Shown piece by piece: positions 43,549-51,661 of a stretch of DNA of 64,000 nt; the first letter of the stretch is position 1; every line of letters starts with the position of its first letter. The stretch covers positions 248,001 through 312,000 of the forward strand of contig NZ_JAOZEV010000002.1 of assembly GCF_025847275.1 (NCBI RefSeq), written 5' to 3'. The notes below the pieces were generated by a model. The model was not told the origin of the DNA and searched no databases. It was given only the letters and a program-made list of their open reading frames with translations. Both the position numbers and the translations under genes were made by a program. Source of the stretch: Flavobacterium frigoritolerans (GTDB lineage: Bacteria; Bacteroidota; Bacteroidia; Flavobacteriales; Flavobacteriaceae).

Positions 43549-43989
43549 TCAAAATGGCAAATCATTTATAGGTAAGCCATCATTCGAAGCGTCAAAGTTA
43601 GTGTTTTTTGAGGATTCTGAAGAAGGATTCTGCTTCTGCCCCTCAGTCTCTTTTTTGGTCGTCAAGAAAGTAAACTCGGTTACCTGAATTTCAGTTGTAT
43701 GTTTCGTTGAACCATCTTCAGCTTGCCATTGGCGCGACTTTATCCGACCTTCGATATATATCTTATCTCCTTTTGACAAATATTTTTCACAAATCTCTGC
43801 GGCTTTATTACGCACTACCAGATTATGCCACTCTGTCGAAGTGATTTTCTCATTGGTAGTCTTATTTATATAAACCTCATTAGTTGCCAATTGAAATCGC
43901 CCTATGCAATTTCCACCATCAAAATAATGCATTTTTACATCGTCACCTAAATGACCTATCAACATCACTTTATTTAATGTTCCGTTCAT
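43549..43989 (-). CDS. ssb: Single-stranded DNA-binding protein
   Basis: The 146-residue protein is an OB-fold SSB: GTLNKVMLIGHLGDDVKMHY, WHNLVVRNKAAEICEKYLSKGDKIYIEGRIKSRQW shows the DNA-binding core (about residues 1-108). A short linker is followed by the acidic tip GLPINDLPF. The tip is the protein-docking motif of bacterial SSBs, here NDLPF. It lies between mutY and gldE on the same strand, the conserved order in flavobacteria. Whether this copy or another serves as the main replicative SSB cannot be told from the window. Confidence 0.92.
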   Translation of the reverse strand: MNGTLNKVMLIGHLGDDVKMHYFDGGNCIGRFQLATNEVYINKTTNEKITSTEWHNLVVRNKAAEICEKYLSKGDKIYIEGRIKSRQWQAEDGSTKHTTEIQVTEFTFLTTKKETEGQKQNPSSESSKNTNFDASNDGLPINDLPF

Positions 43990-44038
43990 GACTTACTATA
44001 GTATTTCTATCAAAGATACATTTTTTTGGAAACTTATT

Positions 44039-45076
44039 TTATTCTGTTTCGATAAAATTATGAATCACAATCGGAAATGGATATGTTTTTAAATCCTGAG
44101 CATTAATCCCATTTAAAATTGTCCCTTTTAGCTTTATCTTCCAAAATTTAATATACAAATGCTGATGCGACAATTTATGGATAATACTTTTCGGATTGCA
44201 TTCTTCTATACCTATAACAGAGTACTCCTTAAAAAAATCATCCTTTATATGCATCGAAACAAAATCGAAGTTTTTTTCAGCATCAGTCTCTAATAATGGA
44301 AACTCATACAAATTATGCCAGATTCCTTTAGCAGTTCGTTTTTGTAAAACAGTATTACCAACTTCATCTTCAACAACCAGATAATTAAAGTAACGCATAG
44401 TCACTTTCAGTTTTTTAGATTTTACTGGCAATTCATTTACTTTCTTCTTCTGCAAAGCCGCACAACTATCATTAAACACACAAACCAAACAATTTGGGCT
44501 TTTAGGCACACATTGTAACGCTCCAAACTCCATTATTGCCTGATTAAAAATCGCAGGATTATCTTTTGGCATTAGTTCATAAGCCAAAGCAGTAAATTCT
44601 TTTTTAGCCGATGCTGCAGCAATATCAGTTTCTATATCAAAGTAACGCGACAAAACACGAAATACATTTCCGTCGACAACAGGTACTGCTTCGTTATAAG
44701 AAAAAGAAGCAATTGCCGCTGCCGTATACTCACCTACTCCTTTTAGTTTTAATAAATCAACATAACTCCCAGGAAAGACTCCATTTAATTCATTGGCTAT
44801 AAATTGTGCTGTTTGATGTAGATTTCTAGCACGAGAATAATACCCTAATCCCTGCCAAAGTTTCAAAACTTGCTCTTCTTCGGCATTAGCAAGATCAAAA
44901 ACAGTAGGAAATGTTTTTGTAAAAGACAAAAAATAAGGCATTCCTTGGGCTACTCTTGTCTGTTGAAGCATTATTTCTGATAGCCAAATAGGGTAAGAAT
45001 CGGTAGTATTTCGCCATGGCAAATCGCGTTTATTTTGTAAATACCATTTTATCAATCGTTTAGAAAAACTCATCAT
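44039..45076 (-). CDS. mutY: A/G-specific adenine glycosylase
   Basis: The 345-residue protein carries the MutY signature. It has the catalytic Glu34 (WLSEIMLQQTRV), the helix-hairpin-helix LKGVGEYTAAAIASF, the catalytic Asp135 (VVDGNVFRVLSRYF) and a 4Fe-4S cluster site with Cys189, Cys196, Cys199 and Cys205 (x6, x2, x5 spacing). The C-terminal Nudix-like domain recognises 8-oxoguanine (LEDEVGNTVLQKR-like region and the HKLSHQHLYIKFW end). It removes adenine opposite oxidised guanine. It stands first in mutY-ssb-gldE-gldD and is divergent from the HU gene. Confidence 0.95.
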   Translation of the reverse strand: MMSFSKRLIKWYLQNKRDLPWRNTTDSYPIWLSEIMLQQTRVAQGMPYFLSFTKTFPTVFDLANAEEEQVLKLWQGLGYYSRARNLHQTAQFIANELNGVFPGSYVDLLKLKGVGEYTAAAIASFSYNEAVPVVDGNVFRVLSRYFDIETDIAAASAKKEFTALAYELMPKDNPAIFNQAIMEFGALQCVPKSPNCLVCVFNDSCAALQKKKVNELPVKSKKLKVTMRYFNYLVVEDEVGNTVLQKRTAKGIWHNLYEFPLLETDAEKNFDFVSMHIKDDFFKEYSVIGIEECNPKSIIHKLSHQHLYIKFWKIKLKGTILNGINAQDLKTYPFPIVIHNFIETE

Positions 45077-45131
45077 TAAATATTAGACAACAAAAGTAAA
45101 AGTTTATGTAATTAAAATTTAACGAATTAGC

Positions 45132-45163
45132 TTGAATATTTGTTTTTTTAATTCCTATATTTG
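45132..45163 (+). promoter_or_regulatory. Promoter of the HU gene
   Basis: TTG at 45132-45134 and TATATTTG at 45156-45163 are 21 bases apart, 41 bases before the ATG at 45205. Confidence 0.75.
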
Positions 45164-45204
45164 CAAACTCAAAAAATAGTATACCATTATAAATAGGAAA
45201 GAAA

Positions 45205-45495
45205 ATGACGAAAGCAGATATCGTAGCGAAAATTTCAGAAAAATTAGGTCTTGAAAAAGGTGATGTTCAAGCAACTGTAGAGACTTTTATGAATGAAGTA
45301 AAAACTTCATTAGAAACTGGAGACAATGTTTATTTAAGAGGTTTTGGTAGTTTTATTGTAAAAACCAGAGCTGAAAAAACTGGAAGAAACATTTCTAAAA
45401 ATACCACTATTAAAATTCCGGCACATAACATTCCTGCGTTCAAACCTGCAAAAGTTTTTGTAGAAGGAGTAAAAATAAATAACGAAGCAAAATAA
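45205..45495 (+). CDS. HU-family DNA-binding protein
   Basis: The 96-residue protein has the HU/IHF fold: ADIVAKISEKLGLEKGDVQA, the FMNEVKTSLETGDNVYLRGFGSF core, and the DNA-binding arm KTRAEKTGRNISKNTTIKIPA with NIPAFKPAKVF. It is a nucleoid protein that bends DNA. It has a strong own promoter and lies 31 bases upstream of the 30-residue basic gene, so both may be in one transcript with RNase G further downstream. Confidence 0.93.
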   Translation: MTKADIVAKISEKLGLEKGDVQATVETFMNEVKTSLETGDNVYLRGFGSFIVKTRAEKTGRNISKNTTIKIPAHNIPAFKPAKVFVEGVKINNEAK

Positions 45496-45526
45496 TACTA
45501 TTAATTAATCATAAAATCGATCAGAT

Positions 45527-45619
45527 ATGCCAAGTGGTAAAAAAAGAAAGAGACATAAGGTAGCAACTCACAAACGTAAAAAAAGAGCGAGAGCTAACCG
45601 TCACAAGAAGAAAAAGTAG
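45527..45619 (+). CDS. 30-residue very basic protein, likely a ribosome component
   Basis: The frame from ATG 45527 to TAG 45617-45619 encodes 30 residues, more than half of them Lys or Arg (starts MPSGKKRKRHKVATHKRKKR, ends NRHKKKK). This gene is conserved in place between hupB-like and rng in flavobacteria as I remember it, and such peptides are found as small ribosomal proteins; I recall a protein named bL38 in the F. johnsoniae ribosome, but I cannot confirm that this is it. A hairpin terminator overlaps its last codons. Its size explains why it is easily missed. Confidence 0.7.
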   Translation: MPSGKKRKRHKVATHKRKKRARANRHKKKK

Positions 45620-45637
45620 TTTTAAACTACTTTTTTC
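45611..45637 (+). terminator. Terminator overlapping the end of the small basic gene
   Basis: AAAAAGTAGT pairs with ACTACTTTTT around a TTTAA loop and ends in a T-run; it includes the stop codon of the 30-residue gene. Confidence 0.75.
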
Positions 45638-45884
45638 TTTTTAAACGTTCATTGAAATTGGAGTTTATTCTCAGCACCCAGATACAGTGTGCAGCTTAAA
45701 ACTGCCCACTAATACTGGAAACTGTTTACTAAAATTCCCCCGGGTTCAATACCTGTTAAAAATATTGTTTAATCCATCTGTAAATAAGATTTTAGATTTT
45801 AGGTTTTAGACTCTAGATTTTTTTTAAAATCTATACTCTTCTCTCTCTTCTCTACTTTCTGAAAAAACAGATAAAAATTTACAA

Positions 45885-47429
45885 ATGAATAAAGAATTAA
45901 TCATTAGATCAAGTTCTGATTTCGTAGATTTTGCCTTATTAAAAGATGGAAAACTAATTGAATTACACAAGGAAGAAGAGAAAAGCAATTTTCAAGTTGG
46001 TGATATTTTTATAGCCAAAATACGAAAACCAGTTGCTGGACTTAATGCCGCTTTTGTAAATGTTGGCTTTGAAAAAGATGCCTTTTTACATTATCACGAT
46101 TTAGGACCTAACTTAGCTTCCCAACTGAAATTCATAAAACTTGTAAGCGCAGGTAAATTAAAAGATTTCTCCCTAAAAACCTTTCAGTTTGAAAAAGAGA
46201 TTGATAAAGACGGCACCATTACTGATATTTTAAGTGCTAATCAATCTGTTTTAGTACAAGTTGTAAAAGAACCAATATCTACTAAAGGTCCAAGAATTAG
46301 TGCAGAACTATCTTTGGCTGGACGTTTTATTGTTTTAGTTCCTTTTTCTGATCGTGTTTCTATTTCACAGAAAATAGAAGACAAAAAAGAAAAGGATCGC
46401 TTAAAAAAACTTGTATTATCGATCAAACCTAAAGGATTTGGTGTTATTGTTCGCACAGTAGCCGAAGGCAAAAACGTAGCCGAATTAGAAAAAGATTTGC
46501 AGAACCTGCTTAGCAGATGGACTGCAATGTGTAAAAAATTACCAACTGCTCATCATCCATCCAAGGTATTAGGAGAACTCAATAGAGCTTCTTCAATATT
46601 AAGAGATGTATTTAATGATACCTTTAGTGGTATTCAAATTGATGATGAAGAGTTGTACCATCAAACGAAGGATTATCTGCAAGAAATTGCACCTTCAAAA
46701 CAATCGATTGTTAAGTTTTATCAATCAAATGATACTCCAATTTTCGAGAAATACAATATAGAGAGACAAATCAAAACTTCTTTTGGAAGAACTGTTTCCA
46801 TGAGCAAAGGGGCTTATCTTATTATCGAACATACCGAAGCTTTACACGTTATAGACGTAAATAGCGGAAACCGTTCTAATAAAGCCACTAATCAAGAAGA
46901 CACCGCCATGGAAGTTAATATGATTGCTGCTGCCGAAATCGCCAGACAATTGCGTTTGCGTGATATGGGTGGAATAATCGTAGTTGATTTTATTGATATG
47001 TCGAATCCTGAAAATAGGAAAGTCTTGTTCGACTTCTTGCGAGAAGAAATGAGCGACGATAAAGCAAAACATAAAATCTTACCGCCTAGCAAATTTGGAT
47101 TAGTTCAAATTACAAGACAAAGAGTAAGACCCGAAGTAAACATTAAAACTAGAGAAGAAGATCCTAACAATGAAAATGGCGAAATTGAAGCGCCAATTTT
47201 AATCATTGATAAAATATCATCTGATTTAGACAGACTTTTAAAAACCCACAAAAAAGTTGTGCTTAATACACATCCATTTGTGGCAGCATACCTCTGTAAA
47301 GGTTTTCCATCAATACGTTCAAAATGGTTTTTTGAACATAAAAAATGGGTGAAAATCATACCTCGTGACGCTTACACGTACTTAGAATACCATTTCTATG
47401 ATAAAGATGGAAATGTTATTAAAGAATAA
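45885..47429 (+). CDS. rng: Ribonuclease G / RNase E-type endoribonuclease
   Basis: The 514-residue protein is of the RNase G class, with an S1-like domain (about residues 38-125; VGDIFIAKIRKPVAGLNAAFVNVG, FLHYHDLG), and ISAELSLAGRFIVLVP. The catalytic region contains VIDVNSGNRSNKATNQED and GGIIVVDFIDM, whose aspartates bind the metal. The C-terminus has LVQITRQRVRP, but the long scaffold region of RNase E is missing, as expected for RNase G. It processes rRNA and degrades mRNA in the cytosol. It is preceded by a repeat-rich gap and followed by a terminator. Confidence 0.94.
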   Translation: MNKELIIRSSSDFVDFALLKDGKLIELHKEEEKSNFQVGDIFIAKIRKPVAGLNAAFVNVGFEKDAFLHYHDLGPNLASQLKFIKLVSAGKLKDFSLKTFQFEKEIDKDGTITDILSANQSVLVQVVKEPISTKGPRISAELSLAGRFIVLVPFSDRVSISQKIEDKKEKDRLKKLVLSIKPKGFGVIVRTVAEGKNVAELEKDLQNLLSRWTAMCKKLPTAHHPSKVLGELNRASSILRDVFNDTFSGIQIDDEELYHQTKDYLQEIAPSKQSIVKFYQSNDTPIFEKYNIERQIKTSFGRTVSMSKGAYLIIEHTEALHVIDVNSGNRSNKATNQEDTAMEVNMIAAAEIARQLRLRDMGGIIVVDFIDMSNPENRKVLFDFLREEMSDDKAKHKILPPSKFGLVQITRQRVRPEVNIKTREEDPNNENGEIEAPILIIDKISSDLDRLLKTHKKVVLNTHPFVAAYLCKGFPSIRSKWFFEHKKWVKIIPRDAYTYLEYHFYDKDGNVIKE

Positions 47430-47435
47430 AACAAG

Positions 47436-47467
47436 AAACCGCTTTTCGAAAGATTAGCGGTTTTTTT
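47436..47467 (+). terminator. Terminator after rng
   Basis: AAACCGCT and AGCGGTTT form a stem followed by seven T residues. Confidence 0.88.
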
Positions 47468-47573
47468 GTACCTATAAATCAAAGATTAAAATATTTATAA
47501 TTACGTACTGACCCAACAAATTAAAGTGTTTTACTTACTTTTGAATCGTATCTAAAATGATAAAAACATTCAA

Positions 47574-48374
47574 ATGCTTCCAACAAAACACCTACATACT
47601 TTTATAAAGAAGATTAACGCATATTCCTTTTTAATTGTTTTTATTTTATTTGCATCAAAAGTATCAGCACAAAATGACACCATTTATTTTGACCAAAACT
47701 GGAAAAAATCCAACAAAGAAACTGCTCTTTATTACAGAATCAAACCCATAAAAATAAAAACTAAAAGTGCTGTAGGATACAAAATAACAAACACAGACTC
47801 TCTTTATGTAATCAATGATTACTATTTAAAAAGCAATAAAATACAATTTCAAGGCTACTCCAAAGATTCCGAAGGCGAGTATTTGGTTGGTAATGCCAAA
47901 TGGTATAATGAAAATGACGATAAATCAGAGACGAGAGTCTTCGATTACAAACCAAATAATTATACTCCTAAATTTAGAATTCCTGAATGGCCAATCCTTT
48001 ACCTAGGCTATTCTATTGCTAGCAAAAGCCAATTTACTGGCGGATTGGAATTTTGTTTAGATTGCAAAGAAGAAAATAAACTCCTTCTAGGTTTAGGATA
48101 CGGAATTACTAGTTATAATGGCAAATATTATGGCTTACCAGATATACATTTATCTTATAACATTCAGAAATCCATTTTTATAAAAGCTGGAGGATCTGAT
48201 AAAAATGCGTATGCACTAGCTGGTCTTACTTTTTTAAATATGATAGATTTAGGTTTTGGTTATTCAGCACCTTTTGATAGCGAAAAAATACCTGTAATTA
48301 AAGGTTTTACTTTTGGGCTTACTTTTAGATTTACCAATAACAAAAATGTTTATGGTCGTTTAAGAATGTTTTAA
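47574..48374 (+). CDS. Exported protein of unknown function
   Basis: I do not recognise this 266-residue protein. It starts with a signal peptide ending near KVSA-QN. Residues 40-125 contain a run of short strands (ALYYRIKPIKIK, VGYKITNTDSLYVINDYYL, IQFQGYSKDSEGEYLVGNAKWY) similar to the antitoxin-like or MORN-type repeats common in Bacteroidota. Residues 140-266 look like a small outer-membrane barrel or beta-sheet (GLEFCLDCKEENKLLLGLGYGI, KAGGSDKNAYALAGLTFLNM, FTFGLTFRF). It is convergent with pbpC, with only six bases between the stops. Confidence 0.65.
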   Translation: MLPTKHLHTFIKKINAYSFLIVFILFASKVSAQNDTIYFDQNWKKSNKETALYYRIKPIKIKTKSAVGYKITNTDSLYVINDYYLKSNKIQFQGYSKDSEGEYLVGNAKWYNENDDKSETRVFDYKPNNYTPKFRIPEWPILYLGYSIASKSQFTGGLEFCLDCKEENKLLLGLGYGITSYNGKYYGLPDIHLSYNIQKSIFIKAGGSDKNAYALAGLTFLNMIDLGFGYSAPFDSEKIPVIKGFTFGLTFRFTNNKNVYGRLRMF

Positions 48375-48380
48375 TCGTAT

Positions 48381-50756
48381 TTATTCCGTTACAACCTCAA
48401 CTCTTCGTTTTATTTCGTTTCCAAATTCGTCTACAACAGTAACATAATGAAAACCTGCTGTCATTACAATTGGTTTTTCATGAAAAACTTTAGTAACTCC
48501 TTTGTACACATTATCTACATACCAAAACAATTGACTTTCTCTTTGTGAATAAGCTACTTTAAAAATTACTGGTTGCACTTCACTATTGAAATTTTTAGTC
48601 AAATAAATTTTACTATTCGCTTTAGGATAAATGAAATCCATAGAAGCGGTTTGAGTGCCTGCACAATTATCTCTGAATGGAGGTAACGGCATATATTCGA
48701 TATGCTTACTTTTATAATACCATGCCATTACAGGAGGCAGAACAAACCAATTTTTTACAATTATATTTTCAATACTTTCACAACTACTATTTACCTGAAA
48801 TTTTTCGGTTTGGTCTAAATGTACTGTTTTATGATACGGACAAATTGAAGTTGTTTTCCCTTTTAGTGTAACCCATTGTTTTATTTTTGGACAGCCTTCT
48901 TTTGCTAAATATCCACTTAAACGACAAACTTCAACCTCATCCAAATCCCTGTATGGAGTAGCAAACCATTTTTGCCTTGGTAATAAATTAAACACATCAA
49001 ATAAAATTGGCGCTGCACTTGTAACTCCTGTTAATGTTGGTCTTCCCTCTCCTGTTGCATTTCCTACCCAAATTCCAACTACATATCTTGAATTTGTTCC
49101 TATTGCCCAAGCATCACGATTACCGAAACTTGTGCCTGTTTTCCAAGCTATCTTAAGCGAGCTATCATAAAACTTCCAGGCTTCATCCCCTTCTGGTCTA
49201 TTCACCTCTTCCATAGCGTTATACGTTAGCCAAATCGAACCTGCGCCTAATATATTCTTCTGAGTGCTTTCGTCTCCAAAATCAGGCTCAAAATCGTTTT
49301 CATAATTTAGCTCTGTAAATTCATTTGTTCGGTACTTACCATTACTTTTATTAAAATAATTTACTGTCGATGACATCCCCGCATAACTACGGCACAAATC
49401 CCATAGATTACTTTCGGCACCACCAAGAATAAGCGACAATCCGTAATGATCTGGCGGTTTAGAAATATTTCTTAGTTTGAATTTTTGCAGTTCTTCATAA
49501 AACTTATTCACTCCAAAATCCTGTAACATCAATACCGAAGGAATATTAAGCGACCTAGATAAAGCCCGATGTGCTGGCACTGCCCCATCAAATGTTAGGT
49601 TGAAATTTTGAGGCGTATAACCCGCAATTTGCGTCGGTACATCGGCAACTAAAGTATTAGGTAATAATTCGCCATCATCGAGCATTGCAGCATACAATAA
49701 TGGCTTCAAAATACTTCCTGTACTTCTTGGAGCGTCTATAATATCAACATCTTTTTGATGATCGCTATTTGTTGGAGAATTACCAACATAACTTATCACG
49801 TTTCTATTAGAAACATCTATTACCAAAATAGCCAAATTACTAACCTCATTCTGCTTGTATTGATTGTAATAGTATTTTGCGATTTGATTTACTCTATTTT
49901 GCAAATCAAACCCTATTGTAGTTTTTACTCGAGCTCCTTCTTGATTTTTAGCGACACGTTGCAATAAATGTGGTGCTATTTGTGGCAAATCATATGGCTT
50001 TCTAGGCAAAGGCTCTTCTATCGAAAGTTCATAAGTTTGCCTATCAATAATTCCTTCCTGATTGAGCTTACGCAGAAGGCGATTCCGTTTCTCTAATAAT
50101 TTTATCTGATTCTTTCCTGGGTAAATTAGACTCGGAGCATTTGGCAAAACTGCCAAAGTTGCATTTTCTGCCCATGATAACTGATTTGATTTCACTCCAA
50201 AATACCTCCACGAAGCCATTTCTAATCCTACAACATTCCCTCCAAAAGGAGCATGTGCCGCATATAATTCTAGTATTTCATCTTTAGAATATCCTAACTC
50301 TAATCTTGTTGCAAGAACAACTTCAACGAGTTTTTCAAAATAGGTTCTCCCTTTTCCCTTTCTTGATAATCGAATTACTTGTTGTGTAAGAGTACTTCCT
50401 CCCCTAACAACTTTACCTGCTTTCCTGTTTTGCTTAATCGCATTGACCATAGCAACGGGATTAAAACCAGGATGTTTATAGAAATATTCATCTTCAAAAT
50501 AAACAATACATTTCTTGAATTTATCTGGAACACTATCCTGAGCCGGAAAACGCCATTGTCCGTCACGAGCAATCTTTGCTCCCAGTAATTCTCCTTCCTT
50601 ACTCTCAATAACAGTAGAATACGGTTCCTGAAACAAAGTTCGTGGCAATGAAAAATAATAAATCACCACTAACAAAAATGCTAGTAGTGATTTTATTTCA
50701 TTCTGTTTAATCCAATTTATAACGCGTTGAAGCAACGCTTTCAATTTATTTTTCAA
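48381..50756 (-). CDS. pbpC: Penicillin-binding protein 1C
   Basis: The 791-residue protein has a membrane anchor (about residues 22-40), a GT51 glycosyltransferase domain with the catalytic Glu88 (FEDEYFYKHPGFNP) and the STLTQQVIR motif, and a transpeptidase domain. The transpeptidase has Ser348 in SILK, SLN in ALSRSLNIPS and KTG in IAWKTGTSFG, the three penicillin-binding motifs. A C-terminal BiPBP_C-type domain follows (about 700-791), the mark of the 1C class. It builds peptidoglycan in the periplasm. The alpha-2-macroglobulin gene that commonly partners pbpC lies upstream on the same strand, with a transposase gene inserted between them. Confidence 0.95.
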   Translation of the reverse strand: MKNKLKALLQRVINWIKQNEIKSLLAFLLVVIYYFSLPRTLFQEPYSTVIESKEGELLGAKIARDGQWRFPAQDSVPDKFKKCIVYFEDEYFYKHPGFNPVAMVNAIKQNRKAGKVVRGGSTLTQQVIRLSRKGKGRTYFEKLVEVVLATRLELGYSKDEILELYAAHAPFGGNVVGLEMASWRYFGVKSNQLSWAENATLAVLPNAPSLIYPGKNQIKLLEKRNRLLRKLNQEGIIDRQTYELSIEEPLPRKPYDLPQIAPHLLQRVAKNQEGARVKTTIGFDLQNRVNQIAKYYYNQYKQNEVSNLAILVIDVSNRNVISYVGNSPTNSDHQKDVDIIDAPRSTGSILKPLLYAAMLDDGELLPNTLVADVPTQIAGYTPQNFNLTFDGAVPAHRALSRSLNIPSVLMLQDFGVNKFYEELQKFKLRNISKPPDHYGLSLILGGAESNLWDLCRSYAGMSSTVNYFNKSNGKYRTNEFTELNYENDFEPDFGDESTQKNILGAGSIWLTYNAMEEVNRPEGDEAWKFYDSSLKIAWKTGTSFGNRDAWAIGTNSRYVVGIWVGNATGEGRPTLTGVTSAAPILFDVFNLLPRQKWFATPYRDLDEVEVCRLSGYLAKEGCPKIKQWVTLKGKTTSICPYHKTVHLDQTEKFQVNSSCESIENIIVKNWFVLPPVMAWYYKSKHIEYMPLPPFRDNCAGTQTASMDFIYPKANSKIYLTKNFNSEVQPVIFKVAYSQRESQLFWYVDNVYKGVTKVFHEKPIVMTAGFHYVTVVDEFGNEIKRRVEVVTE

Positions 50757-50780
50757 GGTAATCTTGTCGTTTTTTTATAT

Positions 50781-50807
50781 CCTAACAGGTTTCCAAAACC
50801 TGTTAGG
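50781..50807. repeat. REP-like palindrome, copy 1
   Basis: A 27-base palindrome with 12-base arms (CCTAACAGGTTT and AAACCTGTTAGG) around CCA. It lies between pbpC and the transposase gene. Confidence 0.8.
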
Positions 50808-50859
50808 TATGTTTTTTTTAGTTCTTAATATTAAAATACTTCCATGATTAAAGTTATAA

Positions 50860-50885
50860 CCTAACAAGTTTCTAAAATATGTTAG
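50860..50885. repeat. REP-like palindrome, copy 2 (degenerate)
   Basis: CCTAACAAGTTTCTAAAATA followed by TGTTAG; two arm positions are mutated compared with copies 1 and 3. Confidence 0.65.
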
Positions 50886-50905
50886 AAGAGAGAAAATTAT
50901 CTTGT

Positions 50906-51496
50906 TTACTCATCCATTTTATCAACATCATTAATTACTCCCTCGTAAATAATTTTTCTTTCATCATGAGAAAACTTAAAATTTTCTATCCCTCCAAATA
51001 ATTCAAGAATAAAATCCCTATCAATATTTGACAACTTATTAGATAGATAAGAACGATATAAAGAATGCAAATAAGATTCAAAATCCTTTGCAAATTTATG
51101 CTTAACAGGATTCAGATGAACATATATGATTAATTGCTTTAAATAGGCTTCATTTTCTATTCTATTTCTTTGCAAATGCTCTTGAAACAAACTACCAGTC
51201 CTACCATAACCTTTATTTATACTTTTAGAATAAGAATTAAACAAATTCGAAAAAGGCAAATGTAATTTATCTTTAAATTTCTCAGGCAATTCCTTTTCAT
51301 CTTTAATTCTCAATACTATGTGAAAATGATTTTTAAGCAAACAATAAGCATAAATATCCGCAATAGGCAAAAGATATTTTTTTACTTTTTCTAGAAAGTA
51401 ATTATTATTCTTTTCTTCAATAAAAATATTCTCTTTATTATTCCCCCTATTGTATATATGATAATATTGACCTGATTCGAAAATATCTTTATCCAT
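50906..51496 (-). CDS. REP-associated tyrosine transposase (RAYT, Y1 family)
   Basis: The 196-residue protein is of the Y1/IS200-like single-strand transposase group. It has the HUH metal motif HFH at residues 57-59 (LLKNHFHIVLRI), an N-terminal YYHIYNRGNNKENIF, and IYVHLNPVKHKFAKDFESYL with LYRSY, the pattern of the RAYT subgroup. Unlike a mobile IS200 element, it has no second open frame or clear boundaries; instead it is surrounded by four copies of a short palindrome on which such enzymes act in other bacteria. It interrupts the pbpC / alpha-2-macroglobulin pair. Confidence 0.85.
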   Translation of the reverse strand: MDKDIFESGQYYHIYNRGNNKENIFIEEKNNNYFLEKVKKYLLPIADIYAYCLLKNHFHIVLRIKDEKELPEKFKDKLHLPFSNLFNSYSKSINKGYGRTGSLFQEHLQRNRIENEAYLKQLIIYVHLNPVKHKFAKDFESYLHSLYRSYLSNKLSNIDRDFILELFGGIENFKFSHDERKIIYEGVINDVDKMDE

Positions 51497-51531
51497 TACT
51501 AGTTTTACTTTTTCATAATCCCTTTTTATAT

Positions 51532-51558
51532 CCTAACACGTTTCTAAAACCTGTTAGG
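51532..51558. repeat. REP-like palindrome, copy 3
   Basis: The same 27-base palindrome as copy 1, with one change in the left arm (CACG for CAGG). It lies directly upstream of the transposase start. Confidence 0.8.
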
Positions 51559-51614
51559 CATCTTTAACTATCTTCAATTTTATATTTTTTTTATTCTAGA
51601 CCCTTCATATAATA

Positions 51615-51641
51615 CCTAACAGGTTTTAGAAACCTGTTAGG
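51615..51641. repeat. REP-like palindrome, copy 4 (opposite orientation)
   Basis: The 12-base arms are intact; the loop (TAG) places it in the opposite orientation to copies 1 and 3. It ends 21 bases from the stop codon of the macroglobulin gene. Confidence 0.8.
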
Positions 51642-51661
51642 ATACGAAATCCAGCATAAGC

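Noticed and set aside
45789..45830. TTTTAGA-rich direct repeats before rng
   Set aside because: Only a short low-complexity run with no fixed unit length; a similar run occurs near 62910. No array or regulatory role can be supported.
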